64,000 bases of DNA from Coenobita brevimanus. Its lineage: Eukaryota; Arthropoda; Malacostraca; Decapoda; Coenobitidae. How positions within the stretch are numbered: position 1 is the stretch's first letter; each line of letters begins with the position of its first letter. The stretch lies in contig CM064697.1 in the NCBI GenBank assembly GCA_032717465.1, positions 8,483,640 to 8,547,639 on the forward strand. Direction: 5' to 3'. This document shows, piece after piece, positions 1 through 11,272 of this stretch. Made by a program: the position numbers and the translations under genes. Under the pieces are notes generated by a model. It had not been told where the DNA came from. It worked only from the letters and a program-made list of their open reading frames with translations, and did not search any database.

Positions 1-1185
1 TTTAGCCGATGGGTCAATTCGGATGCTTCTGATGCTTAATACTTCACTCGAGTTTTTCTTTCACTTTACGGAAGGAGTGTGAATGGGTGAAAACATAACT
101 CTGGGAGAGGAAGTGTGAAAAACGGTGAAGAACAGTGCCTGGTTTACGAACATGTGAAAGAAACGGAGGGACGGAGTAGCGGCGGCGAGAGAGGGACACA
201 CAGCTGTTATTCCATTACCACCTTTTTTCTGTCTCAGTGTGTTCATCTATTTATGTATTATTTCTGTGATAATATATTAATGTCAGAAGGCATAAATAGG
301 TGTAATTAATATTTATACATATTATTACCTGATAACAGTAATTCACTACGCAAATACACCGCGTGACTATTAGTTTTGTGAAATGGTCTATAATTTCTTT
401 TTAATAACGGAACAGAGGAAAGAAAAACAAATGAATAAAAAAAATCCAACCACCAGATTATTATGCAATGGTAGTAGTGAATACATAGAAGTACTGATAC
501 GAATGATTTTGGCGGGTACTGTATATACTTAACAATATACCCCCCTCTTTTAAATATGAAAGGAAACCTACATACCGGTATTCGTACTGGCATACACACT
601 GGTTCACTTAACCAACAGCGCTAATAATATCAGGTTTGAGTTAGTTTTGGACGGCAGCAGTGCGTGTTTCTGTGGCGAGGCACGTACAAAACAGCGTTAA
701 TAATTCAACAAGTCAAGAAGAAGGAAAGCCAAAATACAGGCCCCAACATTTTCGCTTCCCCGCCGCTGCCTTCCCTCCCGGCCAGACACAATAATTTAAT
801 AAGACTCTCCCCAGACGCCCCCACCGCCACGCACTCAAGTTTCCAATCATACACCAGACCACCGCACACCGATCAAAGGTACTTAGCAAATTGAGGGCTG
901 CAGAAATAGAATACTCGTTTCTTCTACCTTTCTATCACAAACCGCACCAGAAAGCCACACATGATCGAAGGTAGTTAACAAAATGATGCCTATAGAAGCA
1001 GAATGAGATACGTGCTACCTTCACCTTCTAGTCAAACTTCCAACCACACAGTAAGGTAAAAAAGGTACTTAGCAAATTGAAAGGTACAGACAGAAAACAC
1101 GCTCAGGGTAAAATGGGAGTCAGGGAAACACAGGAAAGAGCTTAAGTTCAATTTAAAACATTCTCAGGCTCCTATAACTTATTCT
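1..1185. other. Non-coding stretch, no gene seen
   Basis: Mixed-composition DNA without a convincing open frame. The short frames present lack recognisable domains. The phrase 'aaaggtacttagcaaattga' recurs at about 874-893 and 1061-1080, with related sequence near 970-982 and 1450-1460. This suggests a weak degenerate repeat of roughly 100-190 bp, but too diverged to define a unit. Confidence 0.6.
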
Positions 1186-1340
1186 CAGCTGAGTAAAATC
1201 ATCTAACTCAACTGGAAAAAAGCATTTGTTATTTTAACCCTGAAATTATTAATAACACCAGCACTAACACTCTGATGCTTCAATATATGTTCTGAGATTA
1301 ATAAAATCGTCTGAATCTAGCCGGAATAAAATACTGAAGT
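1186..1340. mobile_element. Family A foldback element, diverged arms
   Basis: Two arm-like blocks are visible: CAGCTGAGTAAAATCATCT at about 1186-1204 and ATTAATAAAATCGTCTGAA at about 1297-1315, the latter followed by CCGGAATAAAATACTGAAG. A TTAACCCTGAAA motif lies between them (about 1235). This matches the right-arm consensus of the TTAA-flanked family seen in better copies at 33478 and 40244. The ends are too eroded to define boundaries. Confidence 0.6.
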
Positions 1341-1499
1341 TCAACCTAGCATGAAGAAATAAAATTTATGTTTCAGACAACATGAAATCCACTTCTCGCT
1401 CCATTTATTTCCACTCACACACCAGCCCAGAACACTCAAAAAAAATTCGAAGGTACTCAGAAAATTATTGTCTACAGACACAGAACAGAGTAAGTTATT

Positions 1500-1547
<48 letters not shown>

Positions 1548-1596
1548 CGATGATGATGATGATGATAATGAGTTACTGTTTATTAAGTCGAAGTAA

Positions 1597-1632
<36 letters not shown>

Positions 1633-1674
1633 TTATTATTGTTATTATTATTATTACTAGTATTATTATTATTA
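1500..1674. repeat. (ATG)n then (ATT)n microsatellites
   Basis: A near-perfect ATG array (1500-1566, interrupted once by GCG) is followed after 30 bp by an ATT array (1597-1674) with a few interruptions. The ATT array abuts the start of a family D element. The poly-Asp, poly-His, poly-Asn and poly-Ile frames here are microsatellite translations and not proteins. Confidence 0.97.
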
Positions 1675-2062
1675 ACTGCCAAAGAAGTTCGAGGAGGTTA
1701 TGTTTTCACCAATGATTGCCAGTCTGCCTGTCTGTCTGTCCAGACGATATCTTCAATAGTTCTCTATGAATTTCAATGAAAGCTGATGTAAGGGTGGACC
1801 ATGGGCCAAGAAAGAAATAATTAAATTTGGGGGCGGATCCGGGTCCGGATCCTATGTATAATATCTCCAAAAGTTCTCAATAAATTGCAATAAATTTTTT
1901 TGGAAGAGTGGGCCATAGGCCAAGGAACAAATTAATAAATTTTGGAGCGGATCCGAACCCTCTGCATTCCACAAAATACCTCCACGAATCTGGATCCAGA
2001 CCCGGATCCTTTTTAATGGGAAAGGCATTGGTGAAGGCATGCGCTCTGTGAGTGCTTTCTAG
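1675..2062 (+). mobile_element. Family D (GGATCC-box) element, copy 1
   Basis: Starts with GCCAAAGAAGTTCGAGGAGG and ends with GTGAGTGCTTTCTAG. It aligns along most of its length with the reverse complement of 29895-30109. Shared blocks include a Gtctgtctgtc tract, GATATCT..AGTTCTC, GGGCCAAGAAAGAA and GGGGCGGATCC. This copy carries an internal duplication of about 107 bp: 1746-1851 and 1852-1960 are two versions of the same unit. It has no coding capacity. It is flanked on the left by (ATT)n and on the right by TTATTATTG and (ATG/ATC)n. It is a non-autonomous repeat of unknown class; I recall similar sequence being common in marine animal genomes but cannot name it. Confidence 0.8.
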
Positions 2063-2122
2063 TTATTATTGTTATGATGATGATGATAATTATCATCATC
2101 ATCATCATCATTATTATTATTG
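2063..2122. repeat. Palindromic ATG/ATC trinucleotide tract
   Basis: TTATTATTG is followed by GATGATGATGATAATTATC and ATCATCATC, then TTATTATTATTG. The centre (about 2073-2104) is a near-perfect inverted repeat around AATT. It abuts the right end of the family D element. Confidence 0.9.
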
Positions 2123-2324
2123 CGTTACTGATTATGAAGTTCACAGTAAATTGCAGAGACATCGCTTAAGGGTCCGTTGCTACCTATTAACCTGACCGAC
2201 CAATATCATCCAATTTTACAATATTAGCTGTATGGATAATGTGATATTTACAAACACATCCCTGTCCTACAGTAATATGTAGCTCTAACTCACTCTATGG
2301 GCCTGTTCTTAATTAATTTTGGTG

Positions 2325-2440
2325 GTTTTCTAACTCTTCTTCGGCGATTTTTTCTTTTTTGTCCATCACAGTCCACTGTTCTTTCTTGTTATTTAAATCG
2401 CCAAAATATCGACACAAGTCTGCCCAAATATCACTGCTGC
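2325..2440. mobile_element. Possible family B fragment
   Basis: TAACTCTTCTTCGGCGATTTTTTC at about 2331-2354 resembles the family B left arm (TCTTCCTTCACGATTTATTTT in the copy at 32614). TTTAAATCGCCAAAATATCGACAC follows at about 2392. It is diverged and its boundaries cannot be set. Confidence 0.4.
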
Positions 2441-2617
2441 AATATTTACCTGTCATACGCATTAGTAAACTGCTAAGGAAAGTGTGTTAAGGAGCTTCCC
2501 AAACCGACGTGAAAATGAGCATATACAGTACTTTACGTTGCTTTGTCGTCCCTTCGTGTGTACCCGATATTCTAAGCAGAGAAATACTTGCCGCTATTGG
2601 GCTAGTTTATTCATTTC

Positions 2618-3060
<443 letters not shown>

Positions 3061-3400
3061 AGTAGACTAGAGGGGCATTGGATGAAGACTAAAGGTGGGT
3101 AGGTAGGGAGAAGGAGGGTGGGGGAGGTGATGGGTGGGGAGGAGGTTAGGTGGGGGAGTGATGGGTAGGGAAGGTGAGGTGGGGGGTGAGTAAGGGGGCT
3201 GAGTCAGAGAGAAAAACCAAGGGGAAGGGAAGGGGAGGGGGGGAAATGGTGGGTGTGTCTAAACATTTGGGGGACAAGGAGGGTTAGAACCACGAACGCA
3301 TATGATTGGCTAGTAGATGGAAGACCAATGGGGGGGTTAACAGGGGGGTTTAGGAGGGTTCTAATGGGGGGAGGGGAGAATGAGAGAAACCGGGAAACTT
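3061..3400. repeat. G-rich degenerate tract
   Basis: Strongly G-skewed top strand with repeated GGTGGG, GGTAGGG, GGAGG and TGATGGGTGGGGAGG units and many runs of three to six G. It is a diverged simple repeat with clear G-quadruplex-forming potential. No coding frame crosses it. Confidence 0.8.
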
Positions 3401-3492
3401 CATCACATGGTTGACTGATTTAAAGAGGCCGAAGCTCAAGAGAGGCCAACCTGAGCTGTGTTTTTTCAGGTGTGACTTGGCTATTTTCTCAA

Positions 3493-3710
3493 TCCCTTCC
3501 ACTATGATGTTTTTTTTTTTTTTTTCAGTTTATTCTTCCTGCAACCAGACAATTTCTTTCAGCTTAGGAGAGTCCCTTGTTAGCGCTTGGGCTAATGAAG
3601 GCTTTATATAATCTCTCCAGTTCCAAAAATCTACACTAAGGTAAATAAAATCGTCTGGAAACAGCAAGAATGGAATAAAATGGACGTCACAGTAGTAGCC
3701 TGGGTAAAGG
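3493..3710. mobile_element. Family A foldback element
   Basis: Left end CCCTTCCACTATGATG is followed by TTTATTCTTCCTGCAACCAGAC and TTTCTTTCAGCTTAGG. The right half carries CTAAGGTAAATAAAATCGTC, GCAAGAATGGAATAAAA and GACGTCACAGTAGTAG. The two halves are inverted repeats of each other around a central spacer near 3570-3630. TTAA flanks are not preserved. Confidence 0.8.
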
Positions 3711-4669
3711 AACTGATGGGAGAAGGGTAATGATTAATGGAAGGATATGGAAAAACTACCGAAAAAATATTGCTGAGGGAGAAGAATGAATGACGGAAGA
3801 GAAGGAATTACTGATGGGAAAGTTACTGTGCCTTAAAGAAAGACTTTTTTCTTTTGCAAGTAAAAGGAAGGAGCCAACAACTGGAGACATGTGAAAAAGG
3901 ATGATGGAAGAGGATGATGGAAGAGGATGATGCAAGAAGAAAAATCACTGTCGGAAGAGCAAGAAAAACTGACTTACAGAAATGTTTGAGACAAGCAATG
4001 AAACTGGAGAAACTGATGGAAAATAATAACTGAGGACGGAAATGAAAATGGAAAGTACAGCAAGAGGTGAAAAAAAGTAGATGGAAGAAGAATGAGAGTG
4101 ATCAAATAAGAGCGACTTGAAGAAAAGAGTGAAATGAGACAGAGAATGAATGCCGTGAAAATACTACTACCGGTAAGAATAAGAACCAAAGATGATAAAA
4201 AGTAAATTAAATGAGTGGCGAATGATACGGAAATTAAGACAGAAAAATTTTGTGCCATATGAGTGTACAACCAGGAGAAAGCTTAAACAAAAAAATATTG
4301 ATTACGAAAAGAAAGACCGGAGAAAAAAATAAATATTCTAAAACAAAAAGTAAAAACAAAATATTGAAAAAAGTAAAAAACAAAAATAATATAACATTTG
4401 ATAAAGGGGCCTGTGAAGGTAATATTTTCAAGGCCAGCCCGGATGAACTCTGGGGTTAGGTTCAGTACCTAGCAGCAGAGATATGTAACAGCAGGCCATC
4501 AATCGTCAGTACTAAACCATCGTGGAAAATAATTACAAAAAATGCATAAAAGTCACTGCCGTAATACAAAAAGGAAGGAAATCGACAACTACGCACGGAA
4601 GATGTAAAAATACTAATAAATAAAAATATAAGAAAATATATTGCGTTTCATAGTACAAAAAAAAACTTC

Positions 4670-4675
<6 letters not shown>
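3711..4675. other. A-rich stretch, no gene seen
   Basis: Purine- and A-rich DNA. 'ggaagaggatgatg' is locally repeated at about 3905-3930. Open frames on both strands are short and of biased composition (Lys/Asn-rich forward, Phe/Leu/Ser-rich reverse), and no protein family was recognised. Confidence 0.65.

Positions 4676-4717
<42 letters not shown>
4676..4717. repeat. (CA)n microsatellite
   Basis: Perfect CA tract of about 40 bp. Confidence 0.98.
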
Positions 4718-4718
<1 letters not shown>

Positions 4719-4889
4719 AAGAGAAAGGCATAGTGATACATAAAATACGTATCATGTTCTAATGTGTACCTCTCGTGGCAACAATCCACCACATAAACAC
4801 AGACACACCTGCGTCACAGTCAGACAACTGGAATACGCATATCGGTACACCTGTATCGGGCTCTACAGGTGTGATACGAAGGACAGTAA

Positions 4890-4997
4890 GTAGGAGGTTT
4901 GAGTGGTTAGTTAAATACCTGGTTAATTAACTGGTTGGTTAGTTCGTCTGTTAAGCTAGATGGCTGGTTGGTTAGCTAGCTGGCTGTTGGTAGCAGG

Positions 4998-4999
<2 letters not shown>
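4890..4999. repeat. Degenerate GGTTAG/CTGGTT repeat
   Basis: 'tggttagttaaatacctggttaattaactggttggttag...ggctggttggttagctagctggctg' is a short irregular repeat of GGTTAG, GGTTGG and GCTGG units. It runs directly into the following (GA)n tract. Confidence 0.65.

Positions 5000-5000
<1 letters not shown>

Positions 5001-5082
<82 letters not shown>
5001..5082. repeat. (GA)n microsatellite
   Basis: Perfect AG tract of about 80 bp. Confidence 0.98.
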
Positions 5083-5083
<1 letters not shown>

Positions 5084-5389
5084 CAACATAAACATATAAA
5101 CATCAATATTCACATTATAAAATGAGACAGATAGACATATTTTTGTATCCTCTCTTCTTCTTATCTTCTTATTTTTCTCATTTCTCCTTCGTCATTTTAA
5201 TGCCATCTCAAATAGCTTCATTAGAATACTGTCGTCATAATTACTCTCTTACAAAATTATTATATTCCAAAAGTTTCTGATAATATTAAACTGATGGATG
5301 AACTGCCCCGATTGGAAATAATATCAGGAAATAACTTTTAAGACGACCGTAACGGGGATGAAGGAGCTCTCTACGTTGAAAGTTATCAC

Positions 5390-5971
<582 letters not shown>

Positions 5972-6013
<42 letters not shown>
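5972..6013. repeat. (GA)n microsatellite
   Basis: Perfect tract of about 42 bp. Confidence 0.98.
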
Positions 6014-6017
<4 letters not shown>

Positions 6018-6089
6018 AAAAAGACTGCTGACCTTGTAGTAGTGAGTACCGCAACCTATTCCTGAGTCTTCAGAGTGTGTTGCTGCCCT

Positions 6090-6372
6090 AACCTACCCAT
6101 CCATACCTTCTTTGTCCATCCATACCCTGACAGTACATACTCTTCCTGCCTATCCATACCTTACTCATCCATACCCTGCCTATCCACACTCATCCTTATC
6201 ACGTCCCAGGCCACATCAAGCCCTCATACCCAAGTCTTAACACGGTCCCAAACCATGCCCATACCAAGCCAATGCCCCATCTAACGCCATCCACCTGCAC
6301 GTATCCACCCTCTCCCTATTACCATCCTAGTCAAACCCACCCTCTCCCTATTACCCTGCTAGCTATACCTAC
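6090..6372. repeat. CCATACC-type minisatellite with a 33 bp duplication
   Basis: Irregular copies of CCATCCATACC, CTGCCTATCCATACC and TCATCCATACCCTGCC occupy 6090-6290. They are followed by two head-to-tail copies of a unit of about 33 bp (6305-6337 and 6338-6370) sharing CCACCCTCTCCCTATTACC. The forward frames are Pro/Ser/Thr-rich translations of this array. Confidence 0.8.
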
Positions 6373-6375
6373 CTT

Positions 6376-6378
<3 letters not shown>

Positions 6379-6419
<41 letters not shown>
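6379..6419. repeat. (CA)n microsatellite
   Basis: Perfect tract of about 40 bp. Confidence 0.98.
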
Positions 6420-6421
<2 letters not shown>

Positions 6422-6900
6422 ACCCTGTGTCACGTCTGGTTTCTTCTGTTCAAGCGCCCTCCACAGGTCATCCTCTCCTTTCTGAGTTTTCTATTACTCA
6501 TTGGAGAATTATTACACCCTCATAATAGAAGTCTACACGTTGTAAGGATGCAACAGTTTCAGCCCGACATGGAGCCTATGTCTAATGATCCCATATAAAC
6601 AATTAAAGGAAAGTTGAAATCAAAACGTACATTTCTTCAGTGAGGTGTGTGCGACCCTCCTATGGTTATCAAATAAGTTATAATCAGTATTAATATCAGC
6701 GCACGAATCTACTGTCTGAAAACTTGAAATCTTACATCCTACTTGGACGAAGAGCCACCTTATTTCAACAGTAAGTTACGTAGATTTCCTCAGCTTTGAT
6801 TCCTTCGATATAAGAAAAAAGTGATGTACCTAAAAGTATGCAAAAAAAAAAAAAAATTCACAATATCAATTCCGGGGTACAAAATTCCAATCACATTACA
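6420..6900. other. Non-coding stretch
   Basis: AT-rich DNA containing an A13 run at about 6844. No gene or repeat family was recognised. Confidence 0.6.
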
Positions 6901-6902
6901 CA

Positions 6903-6903
<1 letters not shown>

Positions 6904-6955
<52 letters not shown>
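6904..6955. repeat. (CA)n microsatellite
   Basis: Perfect tract of about 52 bp. Confidence 0.98.
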
Positions 6956-6957
<2 letters not shown>

Positions 6958-7654
6958 CAAATTATATATTAACAAAGCAAAACAAAACAGGTAAAAATCA
7001 GCTATATCTCAGCTTAACTTTATACGTCGGGTAGGCTATGTTTTGACTAACCAGATTTATATTCCTGCTTTTCTGCTTCATTGACACAGACGTTTACTTT
7101 CCCTCCTCACAACCAGCACATTCCACACTTATTTTATTGGTGCAGCCTCTCAAAGGGAACCATGATGATGCAAATATAGATACTTGGTTAAATTAAGTTA
7201 TTCATTTCTTAAGCTTTATACTTTTATTTTCTATCTACGCCAACCAGTACTATGCAGTCACAAGATAATACAAAACCAAGGCCCACCCTGTATTTCCCAC
7301 ATATACACGTTACTCTTTAACATTTTTGCTACTATGATAAATTGTTCCTACTACCTCCAGACTATTCTAATAATTTCAGGGAAGACCCCTTATACCAAGA
7401 AGATAAAATAGGCTCGAAAAATCACTCCTAAAAATCGCTTCAAGGCAGTAAGAAAAAGTAACAAAGGATGCTATCGTTCTGAAAATATTAAGGACCATGA
7501 AAATATACATGCAGTAGATACCACGAAGGATTAGTTAAGATATTCCACATCAGAGAGAGATTTGCCGCAGTGAAAATGAAAGCACAATTATGTTTTTACT
7601 CAGCCTCGATCTGAATCTGCTCCGACACTCATTTTACCTACACAGATGTGACTC
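6956..7654. other. AT-rich stretch, no gene seen
   Basis: Unique-looking DNA. The 75-codon forward frame at 7184 has no domain or coding bias that I recognise. Confidence 0.6.
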
Positions 7655-7860
7655 TCTAACCCCTTCTGCCCACTGACGTATTTCTGTAGTTTATTCCTGC
7701 TGCTGCCAGACGACTTCTTCAAGTCAGGAAGGATTTGAGGTAGTGAAGGGGTTAATTACCATTACATTAAATCCTTCGACATCCAAAATTCTATCTCGAG
7801 CGAATTAAACCATTCTAGTGGTAGCAAGAATATAAAAGATACCACAGAACTGAAGGAGCA
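7655..7860. mobile_element. Family A element with a second internal TTAA end
   Basis: Left end CTAACCCCTTCTGCCCACTGACG, then TTTATTCCTGCTGCTGCCAGAC and a CTTCTTCAAGTCAGG arm. The motif TAGTGAAGGGGTTAA at 7741-7755 gives a TAACCCCTTC...GAAGGGGTTAA pair of only about 98 bp. A further right arm follows (GAATTAAACCATTCTAGTGG, GTAGCAAGAAT, GAACTGAAGGAG, up to 7860). This suggests a half-length palindrome nested in or fused to a longer one. Confidence 0.75.
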
Positions 7861-7864
7861 GAAG

Positions 7865-8465
7865 GTTTTGAGAGTACACGTAGATACTAAGAAGGACTGT
7901 TCAAGAAAATCTGCAGGATAAATAACATGTCTTTAAGAACAATAATGTGCAATGAAGGATTTTGTTTTTGTTTGGCGTGGGTGAAATTGTGCTTCCAACT
8001 CTGTATTTCCCGCCATGAATAAACCACTTTTTTTTTTTAATGAATTCTGAGGGTACACGTTGATACCAAGAAGGATTGTTCAAAAGACAGCTCACAGAAT
8101 GAGCTAAATTTACTTACGAAAAAAAATAGTGTGTGTAAATGTAGCTCCCTATCGGCACGGCGTAGGCCGCAGTCTGACCTGATTCTAAAACTCCTTTATA
8201 AATAAGTCGCTTTTTAAAGAATCCTGAAGGCACAAGAAGACATCGTGGAGTATTCAAAAGATAGATTACTTGAAAAAAAAAAACAGGCCTACTGCTCGCT
8301 CAAAAAAATAATACATAAATAAATAAATAAAAGTGCAACTGTGGACTTAGTCTTTGCACAGCGTCAGAAACACCCTACCCGATTCTATTACACAAATTAT
8401 TCTTTAAACTTATTCTTTAAATCCATGCTATTAAAACAGACTATTCAAAATGTAGCTTAGCGAAT
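7865..8465. repeat. Diverged tandem array, unit about 175-190 bp
   Basis: A recognisable block starts at about 7868 (GAGAGTACACGTAGATACTA, AAGGACTGTTCAAGA). It recurs at about 8047 (GAGGGTACACGTTGATACCA, AAGGATTGTTCAAAAGACAG), at about 8222 (TGAAGGCACAAGAAGACATC, AGTATTCAAAAGATAG) and, weakly, at about 8415 (ACTATTCAAAATGTAGCTTAG). Between the blocks lie AT-rich segments with poly-A/T. It is a decayed head-to-tail satellite-like array; no coding content was seen. Confidence 0.7.
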
Positions 8466-9077
8466 CTGTGAAATGTGTACTTGAGAGAAAGTATGTATAT
8501 ATGTAGATTTTCATTTTTATTCTTTATCTTTTTTCACTGCGCTGGTTAGAAGATTGGCTCGGAGGTCTGTGGGTGGGTCTCCGCCGCTCACCGGACCATG
8601 CCGCCGCTGGTCTCATTCCTCGCTTATTTTTTATCTAATTTTTTGCTAAACTCTCTCTCCTCTCTCTCTTCCCCTGGGCATCACCTTCTGTTTCTCCTTC
8701 TCTTGCTGCTTTAACTCTGCCTTTGGCTCTTTTTCCGACGTTCTTCCTCCTCTTTTTCGCTCTTTCTTCCTTCTCATTACCGTAACTTAATTTAATATCT
8801 CCTCTTCTCGTTCTAACACCAATCTTGTCTTTCTATTTATCTCCTCCTCACTTCGGTAGTTCAGTTTCTTCTTCTCCTCCTCCTCCATTACCTAAACTCC
8901 ATATAAATCTACTCCATACCCCAATATTTCCGTGTCCTAAATTTGTTTGTTACTACGAAATAATTACTTAGAAATAACTAGAACTGTCTTCCTCTGTCTA
9001 TATTTCCAACTGCCTATGACCTCCAGTATTTTAAACGCAATGTGTCCATGCACCTCGAAATGAACGGATCCTGAATA
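8466..9077. other. Pyrimidine-rich non-coding stretch
   Basis: CTC/TTCC-rich DNA at 8640-8900, otherwise unremarkable. No gene seen. Confidence 0.6.
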
Positions 9078-9165
9078 TGGCTCTCTGTTATTTTGTTTTC
9101 ATTTTTTCTTGGAGGGAACAGTTCTTTAGGGCTTCTTGCGTTTGGTTCCTTTTTCCTTGCATAAA
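9078..9165. mobile_element. Family C dispersed repeat, copy 1
   Basis: GGCTCTCTGTTATTTTGTTT...TTTGGTTCCTTTTTCC...ATAAAAA aligns with 42603-42688 over nearly its whole length with only scattered mismatches. CATCGAC follows in both places. It is a short non-coding interspersed repeat of unknown class. Confidence 0.75.
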
Positions 9166-9523
9166 AAAAAAAAAAGAAAACATACCGTTAAACACTCCAA
9201 CACATCGACGCTTTACGATATTTCTCTGTCTTACATTTAACTGCCACTGAAGAAAAATAATTATAACTACAATGGTTAATAGCCTGTCAAACTCTCCAAA
9301 AGCTACGGACTTAAGGAACACATAAATATAACTCAAAAAGTTCCAAGATAAAATAGTCCAGCATATAATAAAATTGTGTATGTACGGATGAAGGGCCATA
9401 TTCTCCTTGGTTTTGATTTTTTTCATTGACACCTCATGCTTAGCAATTTTTATAAACTTACTATTTTCTTTTATATGTTTTATCATTGTACTACCGACAT
9501 AAATCGCATAAATAACATACTAG

Positions 9524-9715
9524 AATACTGGATGACTCCGTAACTCCTCCTCCTTGGCGATTTGTTTTGCACACTACTCAATGTCCTCTTCTTCGTTATC
9601 GATGCAAATTATGTCGATACTGAAACGATATAAATAACATACAGGAGAAGGTTATTGTGTAAAATGCAAAATAAATCGCGGAGGAAGAGATGTTGCGAAA
9701 TACCCAATGGCACTC
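9524..9715. mobile_element. Family B foldback element
   Basis: The left arm CTCCTTGGCGATTTGTTTTGC at about 9547 and right arm GCAAAATAAATCGCGGAGGA at about 9665 are inverted repeats. The interior holds a GTCGATACTGAAACGATATAAATAACATAC block that is also found in the copy at 32614 (TATCGACACATTGCACGAATAACACAC). Spans about 190 bp. Confidence 0.7.
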
Positions 9716-9804
9716 AGAATAAGGGCATAACAGTACTGAAAATCCCTCATAGTCACTTCAAAGTCAGGGTCAATTGTAAAGGAAGTGGAAATGGGTGTGG
9801 GATG

Positions 9805-10120
9805 GAAGGAAAGCTTAAGGGAAAAAATGAGAGAAATTGAAGGACTTGATGAGGGCCGTAAAGAGAGCCTAAAAAAAAAGTATAAAAACGCTTGTCTGGG
9901 AGTTAATGAAATAACTAGAAATAATTATCTTGAAATAACTGGGGAGGACATTGGGAAGGACGGAAAACTTCAGGGAAAAAATGAGAGAAATTGAATGATG
10001 TGATGGGAGCCGCAAGGGGAGCTGTACAAAAAAAAAATCCCTTGTATAAAAACGCATGTCTGTGAGTAAATGAAAAATAACTAGCTTGAAATAATTGGCA
10101 AGGGCATTCATCTGCGAACA
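9805..10120. repeat. Tandem duplication of a ~155-160 bp unit
   Basis: AGGGAAAAAATGAGAGAAATTGA occurs at about 9818 and again at about 9974. In each case it is followed in the same order by a GATG..GGGCCG/GGAGCCG block, a poly-A tract, GTATAAAAACGC, CTTGTCTG or CATGTCTG, GAGT(A)AATGAAATAACTAG and CTTGAAATAA. The short Lys/Glu/Asn-rich frames (for example 9785-9994) come from this duplication. Confidence 0.8.
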
Positions 10121-10788
10121 ATAAAAAGGGATATAATAAGAAGGTGCAGTACAGGCGACCGGGGCTGTTAGTGACATTACATAGACGGGTCACAGACGGG
10201 CCCTGAGACACAGAGTGAAACATATACATCAGTCTCAGAGAAGCATATAAATCATGGCTAACAAACGCCTGAGTATAGCCATCACCGTCGACAAAATTGC
10301 AGTATATCATAGCCCTCCAATTTCCTGACCCTGAAGACTATCAGAAAATGAGACACGCAAAAATATGAGACTTATTTAATGGAGGAAAATACGGTGCAGA
10401 AACAGACGAAGACGAAAATGAATGCACGCACACGGACATACGCGTGTGAGTGAGAAGGAGAAAAAACTCAATTGAACTCCACACACACACGCACGCACAC
10501 AGCTTGCAAATGAGCCGCCTCCAAAAAATGAACAGATAAAATATAGAAAAAAATGTAAAATTTGGAAACCTTGCAAAACAAAGTAGAGAATAACAATAAA
10601 ATGACAAAAAAATAAAGAACTAAAACTCTAACCAAAGCCAATATAAGATAAATTCTACAATGATATCTATAATCCTTTTTACAATAAGCCTGGGACAGAA
10701 GAGAAAAAAATGAAAAAAGAAAAATCGCCCCTAAAACGGAAATCACCACTACAATTTTGCCTGTCTTTAACTTTCAGGCTCCGATGAT

Positions 10789-10795
<7 letters not shown>
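10121..10795. other. AT-rich stretch, no gene seen
   Basis: No repeat family recognised apart from short CACACACGCACGCACAC-type tracts near 10425-10500. Frames are short and without domains. Confidence 0.6.

Positions 10796-10845
<50 letters not shown>
10796..10845. repeat. (CT)n microsatellite
   Basis: Perfect tract of about 50 bp. Confidence 0.98.
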
Positions 10846-10847
<2 letters not shown>

Positions 10848-10894
10848 TTTAATGGTCACAGTATTGTGACTCTCGAGTTCTTATACACACTCGC

Positions 10895-10935
10895 AAGCTG
10901 AGTAAAATCATCTGGCATTAATTAGCATAGCAGAG
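10895..10935 (+). mobile_element. Family A right arm
   Basis: CAAGCTGAGTAAAATCATCTGGC matches the family A inner arm. The rest of the element is missing or unrecognisable. Confidence 0.55.
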
Positions 10936-10972
10936 TTGTCCCAATCAGGAGAAGGGTACAAAAAATCTCTCT

Positions 10973-10978
<6 letters not shown>

Positions 10979-11027
<49 letters not shown>
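10979..11027. repeat. (GA)n microsatellite
   Basis: Perfect tract of about 48 bp. Confidence 0.98.
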
Positions 11028-11029
<2 letters not shown>

Positions 11030-11164
11030 GGTACCTAGGCAGGCAATTTCCGTCCATTATGCAATTATTCGTGATGGGGATGAGGCTCAGGGGTTGCCAT
11101 GGAAACCTCTGCCCCACCCACCAAACAAAAACTAACAATAAAAGGTGAAAACATCTGTAGCATA

Positions 11165-11272
11165 GGGAGGAAAGGCATGAAGGTGGAGGAAAGAGGTGAG
11201 GGAAGGCATGGAGGTGGAGGAAAGAGGTGAGGGAAGGCATGGAGGTGGAGGAAAGAGGTAAGAGAGTCTGGA
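11165..11272. repeat. Minisatellite, unit about 32 bp, three copies
   Basis: Three consecutive units of the form GGCATGGAGGTGGAGGAAAG + AGGTGAGGGAA, then decayed GGAGGAAATG/GGAGGAAAG units to about 11400. Reverse frames read LHAFPHLFPPP repeats, which are array translations. Confidence 0.9.
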
